From: Planctomycetota bacterium
Lineage (GTDB): Bacteria; Planctomycetota; Phycisphaerae; Phycisphaerales; SM1A02
Direction of reading: 5' to 3'
Assembly (NCBI GenBank): GCA_003671025.1
Contig: QWPW01000001.1
Coordinates: forward strand, 1 to 64,000
DNA length: 64,000 bases
Made by a program: the position numbers and the translations under genes. Below are positions 52,060 through 60,260 of the stretch, one piece after another. The first letter of the stretch is position 1. Every line of letters begins with the position of its first letter. The notes beneath the pieces are model-generated. The model was not told the origin of the DNA, ran no database searches, and saw only the letters and a list, made by a program, of their open reading frames with translations.

Positions 52060-55000
52060 CGGGCGAGAGCGCCACGACGGCCGCGCACGCAGATGCCACA
52101 GCATTTGCCGATGAACTTTCGCTGCGCGTGTTAGCGCCGCTGCTCGAGCAGGCACTTGCGCGCGGCGGAACCACTGCCGTCGAAGGCTCCGCAGGAAGTC
52201 TTCCCGCATTCATCGTGCGTCAAGCGGTGAGCGCGTTGTTGGTGGACACAGCATCGACCGCGTCGCGCAACACGGCCACGGTGTTGATGGTGGTCGCGCA
52301 TCTCGATGAAGCCGATGACGCCGTCGAAGAGTTGCGCGCACTGGGCGTTTCTGCCGCGATTTTCCCTGCATTGGAAGTACTTCCGGGCGAAACCAGTCCC
52401 AGCGCCGAACTCACCGTGGCGCGATTGGCTGTCGTGCGTGCGTTGGTCGAAGGCGCACCGCCGCGCGCGATCGTCGCACCAATCGCAGCGCTCATGCAAG
52501 CAGTGCCGTCGCCCTCGCGACTTCCTTCGTTGGTGCGACAACTGCGTACGGGCACGCGCATCGCACCCACATCGTTGGTCACGTGGCTCGTCGAAGGTGG
52601 ATACACGCGCGTCGATGCCGTCGAGTCACCTGGCGAAGTTGCGGTGCGCGGAGGAATCGTCGATGTCTGTCCGCCCGGCGGATCGGCCGCGGTGCGCATC
52701 GATTTCTTCGGCGACGAAATTGAGCGCATGTTTGAAATCGATCTCGCGACGCAAGCTTCGGATCGACGCATCGACTCGACTGAGCTCATCGCGGTTTCTC
52801 TCGACGCAATCATTGGAGATGAGAAGACGCGCGCGAGTTCTGGCGGCGCATCGACGCTTGCGTTGAGCGAGTTGCTGCCCGCGCGCACATTGGTCGTGCT
52901 CACGGAAATGTCTGAAATCCTCGAGCAAGCGAGGGCATATTGGGATCGTGTGCGCGATGCGCGCGGCGTGTACGGCCCGCCCGCGACGATCAGCGCGCTC
53001 GTGAAAACCGCATGCGCAACGCTGGAATTGCACGCATTTGGCGCAGCGGGCGCGGGCGCGATTCGTCTTGCCGCACGCGCGTTGCCCATCTTTCATGAAG
53101 ACCCCGCGACGGCTGCGGGCGAGTTTGCTTCATTGGCCAATGATCGCCTCGCAGCGATTTTTTGTGAGAACGACGGCGAACGCGCGCGCATGACGGAGTT
53201 GCTTGCAGGACATGTGCATGTCGAAAAGGTGTTGCGCCCCGTCGCCCACTTGGTGCGCGGCTTCGTGATCGAACACGAGTCACGCGGATTTGTGGTCGCA
53301 CCAGCAAGCGAGATTCTGCATCGCGCTCCGGTGCGTCGACGCGGCCGCGTGCTGGCGGCTGGCCGTGCGAAAGATGCGTTTCTCGGCTTCGAACCAGGCG
53401 ATTACGTGGTGCATCGCGATCATGGCATCGCGCGCTTTGTTGGATTGCAACTCATCGCGGGCGACAGCGGTGGAGCAGTCGGCGGCACCGATTCGAATCG
53501 AAGCACAGAGAAGTCGCGCACCGGCATCGAGGGCACGCAAGAGTTTCTGACGCTTGAGTTTGACGGTGGCACCAAAGTGCATGTGCCTGCGTCGCGCATC
53601 GAATTGGTGCAGCGCTACATCGGCGCGGGCAGCGTGCGTCCGAAGTTGTCCACGATTGGTGGTCGTCGTTGGAAGCGCGCGAAAGAAGAAGCCGAGAGTT
53701 CAGCGCGTGATTTCGCCGGTGAACTTCTGCGCGTGCAAGCGGCGCGTGCTGCCACCAAAGGCATTGCCTTTCCTGCGGACACCGATTGGCAACGCGAGTT
53801 TGAGGCACAGTTTCCCTACGAAGAAACCGAGGACCAAGTCTCAGCGATCGCGGCCACGCGTCGCGACATGGAACGCGCGCGGCCGATGGATCGGCTCGTG
53901 TGCGGTGATGTTGGCTTTGGAAAAACCGAAGTCGCGATGCGCGCAGCGTTCAAAGCAGTCGATGCGGGAAAACAAGTTGCGATTCTTGTTCCGACCACAG
54001 TTCTCTGCGAGCAGCACGAGCGCACATTCAAGGAACGATTTCGCGGCTATCCCTTTCGGGTCGAGAGCGTGAGTCGATTCAAGACTGACGCGGAGCAACG
54101 TGCGACACTCGATGCCGTCGCAAGCGGAAAGGTCGATGTCATCATCGGCACGCATCGCATACTTTCCAAGGATGTCGCGTTCAAAGATCTCGGATTAGTT
54201 GTGGTGGATGAAGAGCAGCGGTTTGGTGTCGAACACAAAACGCGATTGCTCGAGTTTCGCGTGACTGCCGATGTACTCACACTTTCCGCGACGCCGATTC
54301 CGCGCACGCTGCACATGGCGATGTTGGGATTGCGCGACATTAGTTCGCTCACCACCGCGCCCGCGGATCGACGCGCGATCGTGACCGAAGTGATCCCGCA
54401 CAATTGGCGGCGCATTCAACAAGCGATTCAACGAGAACTCGCGCGCGAAGGACAGATCTTCTTCGTGCACAACCGCATCACCGATCTGTGGGCTGTGGCC
54501 GACGAGCTGCAGAAGTTGGCGCCCGCCGCGCGCATTGCCGTGGGCCACGGGCAGATGGAACCAAAGGAACTCGAGCACGCGATGTTGCGCTTTATGCGGC
54601 GCGAAGCAGACATTTTGGTCTCGACCACCATCATCGAGAGCGGCATCGACATTCCCACCGCCAACACGATCATCATCAACAACGCGCATATGTTCGGGCT
54701 CTCCGAGCTGCATCAACTGCGCGGGCGCGTCGGTCGCTGGAAGCATCGCGCCTACTGCTATCTCGTGTTGCCCAAGGATCGTCCAGTGCGTGCCGATGCA
54801 CTCAAGCGACTTCATGCGGTAGAAGAATTTTCCATGCTCGGCGCAGGATTTCGCATCGCGATGCGCGACCTCGAATTGCGCGGCGCGGGCAATCTCTTAG
54901 GTGAAGAGCAGAGCGGTCACATCTGCGCCGTCGGTTACGAAATGTATTGCCAACTACTCGAGCAAGCGGTCTCGAGTCTGCGCAATGAGGTCAAGGTGAG

Positions 55001-55454
55001 TCCGCTCGATACCGTTGTCGACATCGGACTTGTTGGCACCGTGCCCAAGGGTTGGATTCCTAGTGACGCGCGACGAATGGAAGCGTATCGGCGCATCGGA
55101 CAGGCCGACACGCTTGACGCGTTGGCTCGCGTGATCACGGATCTCGAGAGCGCCTACGGCGAAGCGCCGCTCACCACCAAGACTCTGCTTGAGATCGCGG
55201 AAGTGCGGCTGCGCTGCGCGACGCTCGGGATTCGTTCGGTGGTGCGCAAGGATCAAGATGTGATTTTTCGCACGACGCGTCCGCGAGAACTCGAGCGCTT
55301 GCTCGCAGGAATTCAGGGCGCGGTGCGGGTGGTGGGCGACATCGGCGGCAGCGCAGACGAGAGCGGGGTGACCGACGTGTATCTGCGTCCACCGAAGGCT
55401 TTCCTCGAGCCAAAGTCACTCGCCGCCGTGCTGCGCAAACGCCTCGCGCTGTGA
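52056..55454 (+). CDS. mfd: Transcription-repair coupling factor Mfd
   Basis: Mfd removes RNA polymerase stalled at DNA damage and recruits UvrA. The 1132-aa product shows the UvrB-like N-terminal module (about 30-330), the CarD-like RNA polymerase-interacting domain (about 440-540, starting GDYVVHRDHGIARFVGL), helicase motif I GDVGFGKTE (K623), DEEQ (718-721), SATPIPRTLHMAMLGLRD, and the TRG region, with a C-terminal inhibitory domain. It starts at a GTG overlapping the HhH gene. The length is normal (E. coli 1148 aa). Insertion GDSGGAVGGTDSNRSTEK in the CarD-like part is unusual. Confidence 0.96.
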   Translation: MTGESATTAAHADATAFADELSLRVLAPLLEQALARGGTTAVEGSAGSLPAFIVRQAVSALLVDTASTASRNTATVLMVVAHLDEADDAVEELRALGVSAAIFPALEVLPGETSPSAELTVARLAVVRALVEGAPPRAIVAPIAALMQAVPSPSRLPSLVRQLRTGTRIAPTSLVTWLVEGGYTRVDAVESPGEVAVRGGIVDVCPPGGSAAVRIDFFGDEIERMFEIDLATQASDRRIDSTELIAVSLDAIIGDEKTRASSGGASTLALSELLPARTLVVLTEMSEILEQARAYWDRVRDARGVYGPPATISALVKTACATLELHAFGAAGAGAIRLAARALPIFHEDPATAAGEFASLANDRLAAIFCENDGERARMTELLAGHVHVEKVLRPVAHLVRGFVIEHESRGFVVAPASEILHRAPVRRRGRVLAAGRAKDAFLGFEPGDYVVHRDHGIARFVGLQLIAGDSGGAVGGTDSNRSTEKSRTGIEGTQEFLTLEFDGGTKVHVPASRIELVQRYIGAGSVRPKLSTIGGRRWKRAKEEAESSARDFAGELLRVQAARAATKGIAFPADTDWQREFEAQFPYEETEDQVSAIAATRRDMERARPMDRLVCGDVGFGKTEVAMRAAFKAVDAGKQVAILVPTTVLCEQHERTFKERFRGYPFRVESVSRFKTDAEQRATLDAVASGKVDVIIGTHRILSKDVAFKDLGLVVVDEEQRFGVEHKTRLLEFRVTADVLTLSATPIPRTLHMAMLGLRDISSLTTAPADRRAIVTEVIPHNWRRIQQAIQRELAREGQIFFVHNRITDLWAVADELQKLAPAARIAVGHGQMEPKELEHAMLRFMRREADILVSTTIIESGIDIPTANTIIINNAHMFGLSELHQLRGRVGRWKHRAYCYLVLPKDRPVRADALKRLHAVEEFSMLGAGFRIAMRDLELRGAGNLLGEEQSGHICAVGYEMYCQLLEQAVSSLRNEVKVSPLDTVVDIGLVGTVPKGWIPSDARRMEAYRRIGQADTLDALARVITDLESAYGEAPLTTKTLLEIAEVRLRCATLGIRSVVRKDQDVIFRTTRPRELERLLAGIQGAVRVVGDIGGSADESGVTDVYLRPPKAFLEPKSLAAVLRKRLAL

Positions 55455-55708
55455 CAATTTTTTTCAGCCGTGATCCAACCACACGCCGCGAAAAATCTCG
55501 CGCCCACGGTTCGCGCGGATCGTTACGATCCGTCCTCGCGGGATGGATCCCGCGCCACTCGCGAACCAGGTTGTGGAGATCGCGCGAGCCTCGAGCGCAC
55601 AGCGACAATGACAAAGCGGCTTTGAGTGCAGCGTTTCAGGTGAAGATTTGGTTTCGTGTGTACGGTTCAGTGCTTCAGTTCAGTGCCACAGTTCCAAGGA
55701 TGGACCTC

Positions 55709-56086
55709 ATGACAACACGCGCTTCATCGACTTCCCTCGCTTCCGCTCGCCGCGAAGTGCTTCCGCAAACACGTCGCTCGCTCACGCATAAGTTTGCCAT
55801 CAACGGCCACGAGGGTTACCTCACGATCGGCTTGTTCGATGATGGGCGTCCTGGCGAGATCTTCATCAAGATGTCGAAAGAGGGTTCCACGCTCTCGGGT
55901 CTGATTCAGGGCTTTTGCCGCGCGTTTAGCCTCTGTTTGCAACACGGGCTCAGCCATACCGAGGCATGCGAACGCTTCCGCGGCATGCGCTTCGAGCCGA
56001 TGGGCGGAACATCGAACCCTGAGATTCCCGAGTGCTCGAGCATTCTCGATTACGTCGCGCGCTACCTCCAGCATGAGTTCGACTGA
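55709..56086 (+). CDS. Free-standing TSCPD domain, NrdJ C-terminal homolog
   Basis: The 125-aa product matches the C-terminal TSCPD part of adenosylcobalamin-dependent ribonucleotide reductase (NrdJ): RRSLTHKFAINGHEGYLTIGLFDDGRPGEIFIKMSKEGSTLSGL, then MRFEPMGGTSNPEIPECSSILDYVARYL. The catalytic barrel is absent. TSCPD domains occur as separate proteins as well as NrdJ tails. It may assist a split NrdJ, as NrdJb does in Pseudomonas, or act alone as a redox or regulatory partner. The ATG at 55709 is preceded by AAGGATGG. The frame reads open from 55451, but that part has no family character. Confidence 0.85.
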   Translation: MTTRASSTSLASARREVLPQTRRSLTHKFAINGHEGYLTIGLFDDGRPGEIFIKMSKEGSTLSGLIQGFCRAFSLCLQHGLSHTEACERFRGMRFEPMGGTSNPEIPECSSILDYVARYLQHEFD

Positions 56087-56168
56087 TTCACGCGCCGAGC
56101 CTGCGCGAAGCGTCCACCAATCATGCGCTGCGAAACATTTGAGCGCGCAAACTAAGTATGAAATGAAC

Positions 56169-56193
56169 AACGCCCCGATTGAATCGGGGCGTT
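56169..56193. terminator. Shared bidirectional terminator between TSCPD and rplI
   Basis: AACGCCCCGATT (56169-56180) pairs with AATCGGGGCGTT (56182-56193), a near-perfect 12-bp palindrome around a G. It sits between two convergent genes. T-rich tails are short on both sides (GTTGCTCGTAT on plus, GTTGTTCATTTC on minus). Confidence 0.8.
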
Positions 56194-56239
56194 GCTCGTA
56201 TAACAATCAGTTCATGTCTGCCGCACAAGGCGGCAAGCA

Positions 56240-56818
56240 TCAGTCCTTCTTACGACGAGGACCCTTCGTGGCCATCTCGACGCGATCCTCGGCCTCGGAG
56301 GCTTCGATGGTCGCAGCGGCAGCTTCATCAGCATCGCGTTGAGCCTGAATCATTTCGAGCGCGCGGTCAGCAGCGATATCGATGGTGATATCCGCCTTGA
56401 GCTCCTTCTCGAATTGAATCGTGCACACATACGAACCGATGCGGCGAAACGGTGCGGCCAAACGCACAGCGCGCATGTCGACTGCGTAGCCCGCAGCGAC
56501 GAGCGCATCCGCGATGTCGCGCTGGGTGATCGAGCCGTAAAGAACGCCTTGATCGTTGCAGCTGCGCGTGAGTTTGATGTTCACGCCGGTGAGCTTGTTG
56601 ATCGTGCGCTCGCGCTGTGCGCGGGTCGCGGCGATTTCGGCAACGGCGGTGGCGCGTGCCGCCTTGAGCGACTCAATCTTCGCATCGGTCGGATGCTCAG
56701 CGAGGGCGTGGGGCAGGAGGTAATTGCGCGCAAAGCCTGCGCGGACCGTGACGAGGTCGCCGACGATGCCAAGATTTTCAACGGTACGGAGAAGAAGCAG
56801 TTCGATGGGCTTAGCCAT
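56240..56818 (-). CDS. rplI: 50S ribosomal protein bL9
   Basis: bL9 spans the large subunit and helps keep the reading frame. The 192-aa protein starts with IELLLLRTVENLGIVGDLVTVRAGFARNYLLPHALA, the N-terminal rRNA-binding domain signature. The C-terminal domain follows and is extended by about 40 residues (E. coli L9 has 149 aa), ending basic (ATKGPRRKKD). It diverges from ssb across 750 bp; in many bacteria rplI is with rpsF, ssb and rpsR, but here it stands alone. Confidence 0.93.
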   Translation of the reverse strand: MAKPIELLLLRTVENLGIVGDLVTVRAGFARNYLLPHALAEHPTDAKIESLKAARATAVAEIAATRAQRERTINKLTGVNIKLTRSCNDQGVLYGSITQRDIADALVAAGYAVDMRAVRLAAPFRRIGSYVCTIQFEKELKADITIDIAADRALEMIQAQRDADEAAAATIEASEAEDRVEMATKGPRRKKD

Positions 56819-57568
56819 GATTCGCTGTCCTGGAGCAAAGCGCTCCGTGAGTTAGGACGCGAACATCCACCGTGGACGAGCGCGCCCAACGAGTGGCGAG
56901 CCCCACAGTATGAACGAAATCCGCTGCGAAGGAAAGGGGTTGAGAGGTCTGTGGCCTCGAACTTGATCGCGCACGGACGCTCGGCTCGAGCAACGAACTC
57001 GGCGCGCGCTGCGCTGCGGTGAGCAGACTCTCGATTGAATCGAAGCGCGCAGATGAGAGGCGATCGATCGATGCTTCCGCAGTCGAGCGGGGCGGCGACG
57101 CTCCGAGTTGAAGTGCTCGACGACGAGTGACCGGAAATCTCTTGCGAAAAGCGACCGTGAATGACCTGTCGATTAGATACCCTGATAGAATCCGAACATC
57201 GCGTTGGCGCTACTCTCCCTGTGTGAGTCGGTGTCGGCGTTGGTGCGAAGCAGCGAAATGGCCATAAAACAGCCGTGAAAACACTACGAAACTGCGCTGC
57301 GCAGGACATGAACTGGGACATGAACTGGGATTGAGAAGAGAAACCGCGGGCCAATGCCGTCGGCTCCGAAACCATGCAGTTTGAGGCGTGGCGCGGGCAA
57401 AGTCTCACACGAACCAATCGCGCACCCGCGCGGAGTCAGCACAAGCATCCGCGAGATCGCGGAAGAAGCACGACCTCTGCGCGCAGGCGCGGACACAACA
57501 ACCTCTGCGCGAAGGCGCGGACAAAACAACCTCTGCGCGAAGGCGCGGACAAAACAAGGAGTCAGCAA
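56819..57568. other. 750-bp gene-free stretch between rplI and ssb
   Basis: I find no gene, tRNA or recognisable RNA here. A 12-bp unit (GGACATGAACTG) is tandemly duplicated at 57304-57327. The 28-bp repeats of the ssb leader occupy 57474-57557. The only long open frame (57374) is a shadow of the ssb leader. Promoters for both rplI and ssb must lie here. Confidence 0.6.
57474..57557 (+). repeat. 28-bp tandem repeat, three copies, in the ssb leader
   Basis: CCTCTGCGCG followed by AGGCGCGGACAAAACAA occurs at 57474, 57502 and 57530 (28-bp period). The first copy differs at two positions. The array ends 11 bp before the ssb ATG, so a ribosome binding site (AAGGAG, about 57556-57561) lies at its edge. 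Confidence 0.9.
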
Positions 57569-58057
57569 ATGGCGAGTTACAACAAAGTCATTCTCATGGG
57601 CAATCTCACACGCGATGTTCAGACCAAGCAGGTCGCGGGCAATCAGACGGTGGCGGAACTCGCTATCGCCGTGAATCGCAAGTACCGCACCAAGGAAGGC
57701 GAGGATCGCGAAGAAGTGACCTTCATCGATTGCGAGTGCTGGGGTCCGCGCGCGGAAGTGATCGCGAAGTACTTCTCGAAGGGCAAGCCGATTTTCCTCG
57801 AGGGTCGACTCAAGCTTGATTCATGGGAAGACAAAGACGGCCAGAAGCGCTCCAAGATGCGCGTGGTCATCGAGGACTTCCAGTTCGTGGAGAGTCGCAG
57901 CGGTGGCGGTGGTGGTGGCGGCGGCGGCGAATCAAGTCGTGGCGGCGGAGATGAGTACTCGGCGCCACGCGGAAATCGCGGCGGTTCGAGCGGTCAATCA
58001 TCTGGTCAATCCGGCGGCGGCCACGCTGGAATTCAGGAAGACGACATCCCGTTTTGA
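57569..58057 (+). CDS. ssb: Single-stranded DNA-binding protein
   Basis: SSB coats single-stranded DNA and recruits repair proteins by its C-terminal tip. The 162-aa product has an OB fold (about 1-110, with NKVILMGNLTRDVQTK and TFIDCECWGPRAEVIAKYFSKGKPIFLEGRLKLDSW) and a glycine/serine-rich linker. The tail is DDIPF, the canonical acidic tip. AAGGAG at about 7 nt precedes the ATG. Its leader holds the 28-bp repeats. Confidence 0.96.
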   Translation: MASYNKVILMGNLTRDVQTKQVAGNQTVAELAIAVNRKYRTKEGEDREEVTFIDCECWGPRAEVIAKYFSKGKPIFLEGRLKLDSWEDKDGQKRSKMRVVIEDFQFVESRSGGGGGGGGGESSRGGGDEYSAPRGNRGGSSGQSSGQSGGGHAGIQEDDIPF

Positions 58058-58146
58058 TTCAGGCGGGCGATCGCACCTCGCGAACGCGTTGAGATGAGAG
58101 CCTTGCGCATCGGTTGTTGATGCCAACGACTCGGGCAGGATCAGAG

Positions 58147-58178
58147 CCACTCGCAGGGCCGAGTGGGTGTTGTTCTGT
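58147..58178 (+). terminator. Probable ssb terminator
   Basis: CCACTCG (58147-58153) pairs with CGAGTGG (58160-58166) over a 6-nt loop, then GTGTTGTTCTG. It lies about 90 bp after the ssb stop. Confidence 0.6.
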
Positions 58179-58224
58179 AGGCACACCGGGCGGATGTGAG
58201 GGCTTCGTCCTGTCGCTTTCGCGT

Positions 58225-58476
58225 GCTTTCGCGCGGGTTCGTGCTACCGCGTGGGTTCGTGCTTTCGCGCAGGCCCGTGCTTTCGCGCATGCTCACGCTT
58301 TCGCGCAGGCTCACGCTTTCGCCTGGGTTCACGCTTTCGCCTGGGTTCACGCTTTCGCGTGGGCTCACGCTTTCGCGCAGGCTCACGCTTTCGCCTGGGT
58401 TCACGCTTTCGCGTGGGTTCGCGCTTTCGCGCAGGCTCACGCTTTCGCGCAGGCTCACTCTTTCGCGCAGGTTCGC
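58225..58476. repeat. 18-bp minisatellite, fourteen units
   Basis: Fourteen imperfect 18-bp units (consensus GCTTTCGCGCAGGCTCAC) run from 58225 to 58476, with a broken unit after. Because 18 is a multiple of three the array stays open in several frames on both strands, encoding six-residue repeats (AFAQAH on plus, KREPAR on minus). No ribosome binding site, start codon or coding neighbour supports a protein. It lies between ssb and the GntR-type gene. Confidence 0.9.
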
Positions 58477-58605
58477 GTGCTATCGGGGTCGCCTTTGGGC
58501 ACGCGATCACGCGGGTTCGGCCTTTTGCCACGACCAACCACACTCGACGACGGGGAACAACGACTTTTGAAAAAACTCAACTTTGACGGATCCGTTAGTG
58601 ACAAA

Positions 58606-58627
58606 GTGTAGTACTGTACTAGTACAC
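58606..58627 (+). promoter_or_regulatory. Candidate GntR/YtrA operator overlapping the promoter
   Basis: An imperfect palindrome with ends GTGTA...TACAC and AGTAC arms covers 58606-58627, just before the ATG at 58630. TTGACG (58583-58588) could be the -35 box with the -10 inside the palindrome. Transcription would start in or just before the start codon, so the message is probably leaderless or nearly so, and repressor binding would block the polymerase. The palindrome form suits a YtrA-type repressor. Confidence 0.6.
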
Positions 58628-58629
58628 CG

Positions 58630-59034
58630 ATGCCACTTCCCTTTCTCATCAATCCTCTCGCGGCCATTCCGATCTTTCGTCAGATCGCGACTGGGCTAAG
58701 TGTTGCCATCGGGCGGGGCACGTACGCCGCAGGCGACTTGCTGCCCAGTGTGCGCCAGATGGCCGAGGAACTCGGGGTCAATCCCAACACGGTGCACAAG
58801 GCGATTCAAACGCTCGAGCAAGAGGGACTCGTCGAAGCGGAGCGCGGCAGGGGCATGGTGGTGCTCAGTGGCACGCGGCCGCAAGCGCGCGCATCGGGCG
58901 ACGAGGTGGTGCTGGGACATCTGAGCGAGGCGGCGCTTGTCGCGCAGTCGGCTGGAATGAGTGACGAACGGTTCAACCAACTCGTCGTGCGCGCGAGACG
59001 CGCCGCGGCGCAGCGTGAAGGAGCTTCATCATGA
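58630..59034 (+). CDS. GntR-family regulator, YtrA-type
   Basis: The 134-aa product has a winged-helix domain (IPIFRQIATGLSVAIGRG..LLPSVRQMAEELGVNPNTVHKAIQTLEQEGLVEAERGRGMVVL). The short C-terminus is typical of the YtrA subgroup, which represses its own operon with an ABC transporter. The downstream ATPase gene overlaps its stop by 4 nt. No ribosome binding site precedes the ATG. The ligand or inducer is not known. Confidence 0.9.
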   Translation: MPLPFLINPLAAIPIFRQIATGLSVAIGRGTYAAGDLLPSVRQMAEELGVNPNTVHKAIQTLEQEGLVEAERGRGMVVLSGTRPQARASGDEVVLGHLSEAALVAQSAGMSDERFNQLVVRARRAAAQREGASS

Positions 59035-60260
59035 GTCGCGAAAAAAGCGTGAACAACAGTGTTGCCGTGACTGAATCGATCGCGGGCGCGCCGCGCGCAA
59101 GGACAACCACCACACCGACCACGCGCGAGTTGCTTTCGTACGACGCAACGCTCACGAGTGAACCCGCTTCACAAAACTTCGCGCCACCCGTATCGGCGCC
59201 GCGCGTTTCTTCCGTCGCGGATGGCTCGACCGCGAATGACTCGACACCGCGTGGAGCATCGACGGCGCGTGGAGCATCGACGCCGCGTGGAGCATCGACG
59301 CCGCCTCATTCGGGCGTCGGCCTCGATTGCCGTGAACTCTCCTTGCGATTCGGTCGCGTGCAAGCGCTCGCTGAACTGACGCTGAGTATTGCGCCCTGTG
59401 AAGCTGTCGGAATCGTCGGGCGTAACGGCGCAGGAAAGAGCACGCTCTTTCGTTGCATCATTGGCGCGGAAGTCGCTGACGCGGGCACCGTGCAAACAGC
59501 ACCCGCACTGGGACGACTCGAGTTTCTTGCGCGTACCGGCTTCGTGCCCGACTCGCTCTCTGCCTACGACTGGATGCGTGCAGGTGAGGCGATCGATTAC
59601 GTCGCGCAACTACAGCCGCGCTTTGACGCGCGGTGGAGCAAGCAACTGCAAACGCTGTTGGGGATCGACCGCTCCACCAAGATTGGCAATCTCTCGCGGG
59701 GAATGGAAGCGCGATTGGCCATTGTGCTCGGTCTCTCGCACGCACCCGATCTTGTACTCCTCGACGAACCGCTGCTCGGCGTCGACTGCATCACTCACGA
59801 CGCGGTGCTCGAAGTCTTGGCGCGCATGCGTGCAGAGATCGGATGCACGATGCTCATCGCGTCGCATCAGCTCGGTGATCTCGCGCGACTGACCGATCGC
59901 GTGGCGTTCATGGAGAAGGGGCGCATTGTCGAACTGATCGACACCGATGAACTCGCTGCAGGGACGGTGCGATTGATGGTGCGCGGCGTTCCCGCCGGTT
60001 GGCGTCCTGCGGCGATCACAATGAGTGCAGGCTCCACGGCAGATTTGAACGCGACCAACAGTGCAACCTCGCGGGGCTGCTCACAAATCGTTCACGCGCG
60101 CGAGCATGGGGACGCGCTCGTTCTCACAGTGCGCGCTGATTCAAGTGACATCGAAGCATCGATCCGTGCGCAACATCCTACGGCGCGCATTGAGCGCATC
60201 GAACTCTCCATTCACGAAGCATGCGCGGATCGACTCCGCGCTTTGGAGGCACAGCCATGA
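59031..60260 (+). CDS. ABC transporter ATP-binding protein
   Basis: The 409-aa product has a long low-complexity N-terminus (about 1-95) including a STPRGAST-like repeat (about 71-90, four units). The ATPase follows: Walker A GRNGAGKST (130-138), signature LSRGM (221-225), Walker B LLDEP (243-247) and an H-loop (ASHQLGDLARLTDRVAFM). The C-terminal 100 residues are unlike standard ATPases. It overlaps the GntR-type gene and the permease gene by 4 nt each. The usual length of this subgroup is about 230-300 aa, so the N-terminal extension is odd. Confidence 0.9.
   Translation: MSREKSVNNSVAVTESIAGAPRARTTTTPTTRELLSYDATLTSEPASQNFAPPVSAPRVSSVADGSTANDSTPRGASTARGASTPRGASTPPHSGVGLDCRELSLRFGRVQALAELTLSIAPCEAVGIVGRNGAGKSTLFRCIIGAEVADAGTVQTAPALGRLEFLARTGFVPDSLSAYDWMRAGEAIDYVAQLQPRFDARWSKQLQTLLGIDRSTKIGNLSRGMEARLAIVLGLSHAPDLVLLDEPLLGVDCITHDAVLEVLARMRAEIGCTMLIASHQLGDLARLTDRVAFMEKGRIVELIDTDELAAGTVRLMVRGVPAGWRPAAITMSAGSTADLNATNSATSRGCSQIVHAREHGDALVLTVRADSSDIEASIRAQHPTARIERIELSIHEACADRLRALEAQP

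Noticed and set aside
58141-58611. Repetitive proteins on either strand across the 18-bp array
   Set aside because: Frames are open only because the unit length is a multiple of three; no start signal, ribosome binding site or flanking gene structure supports them.
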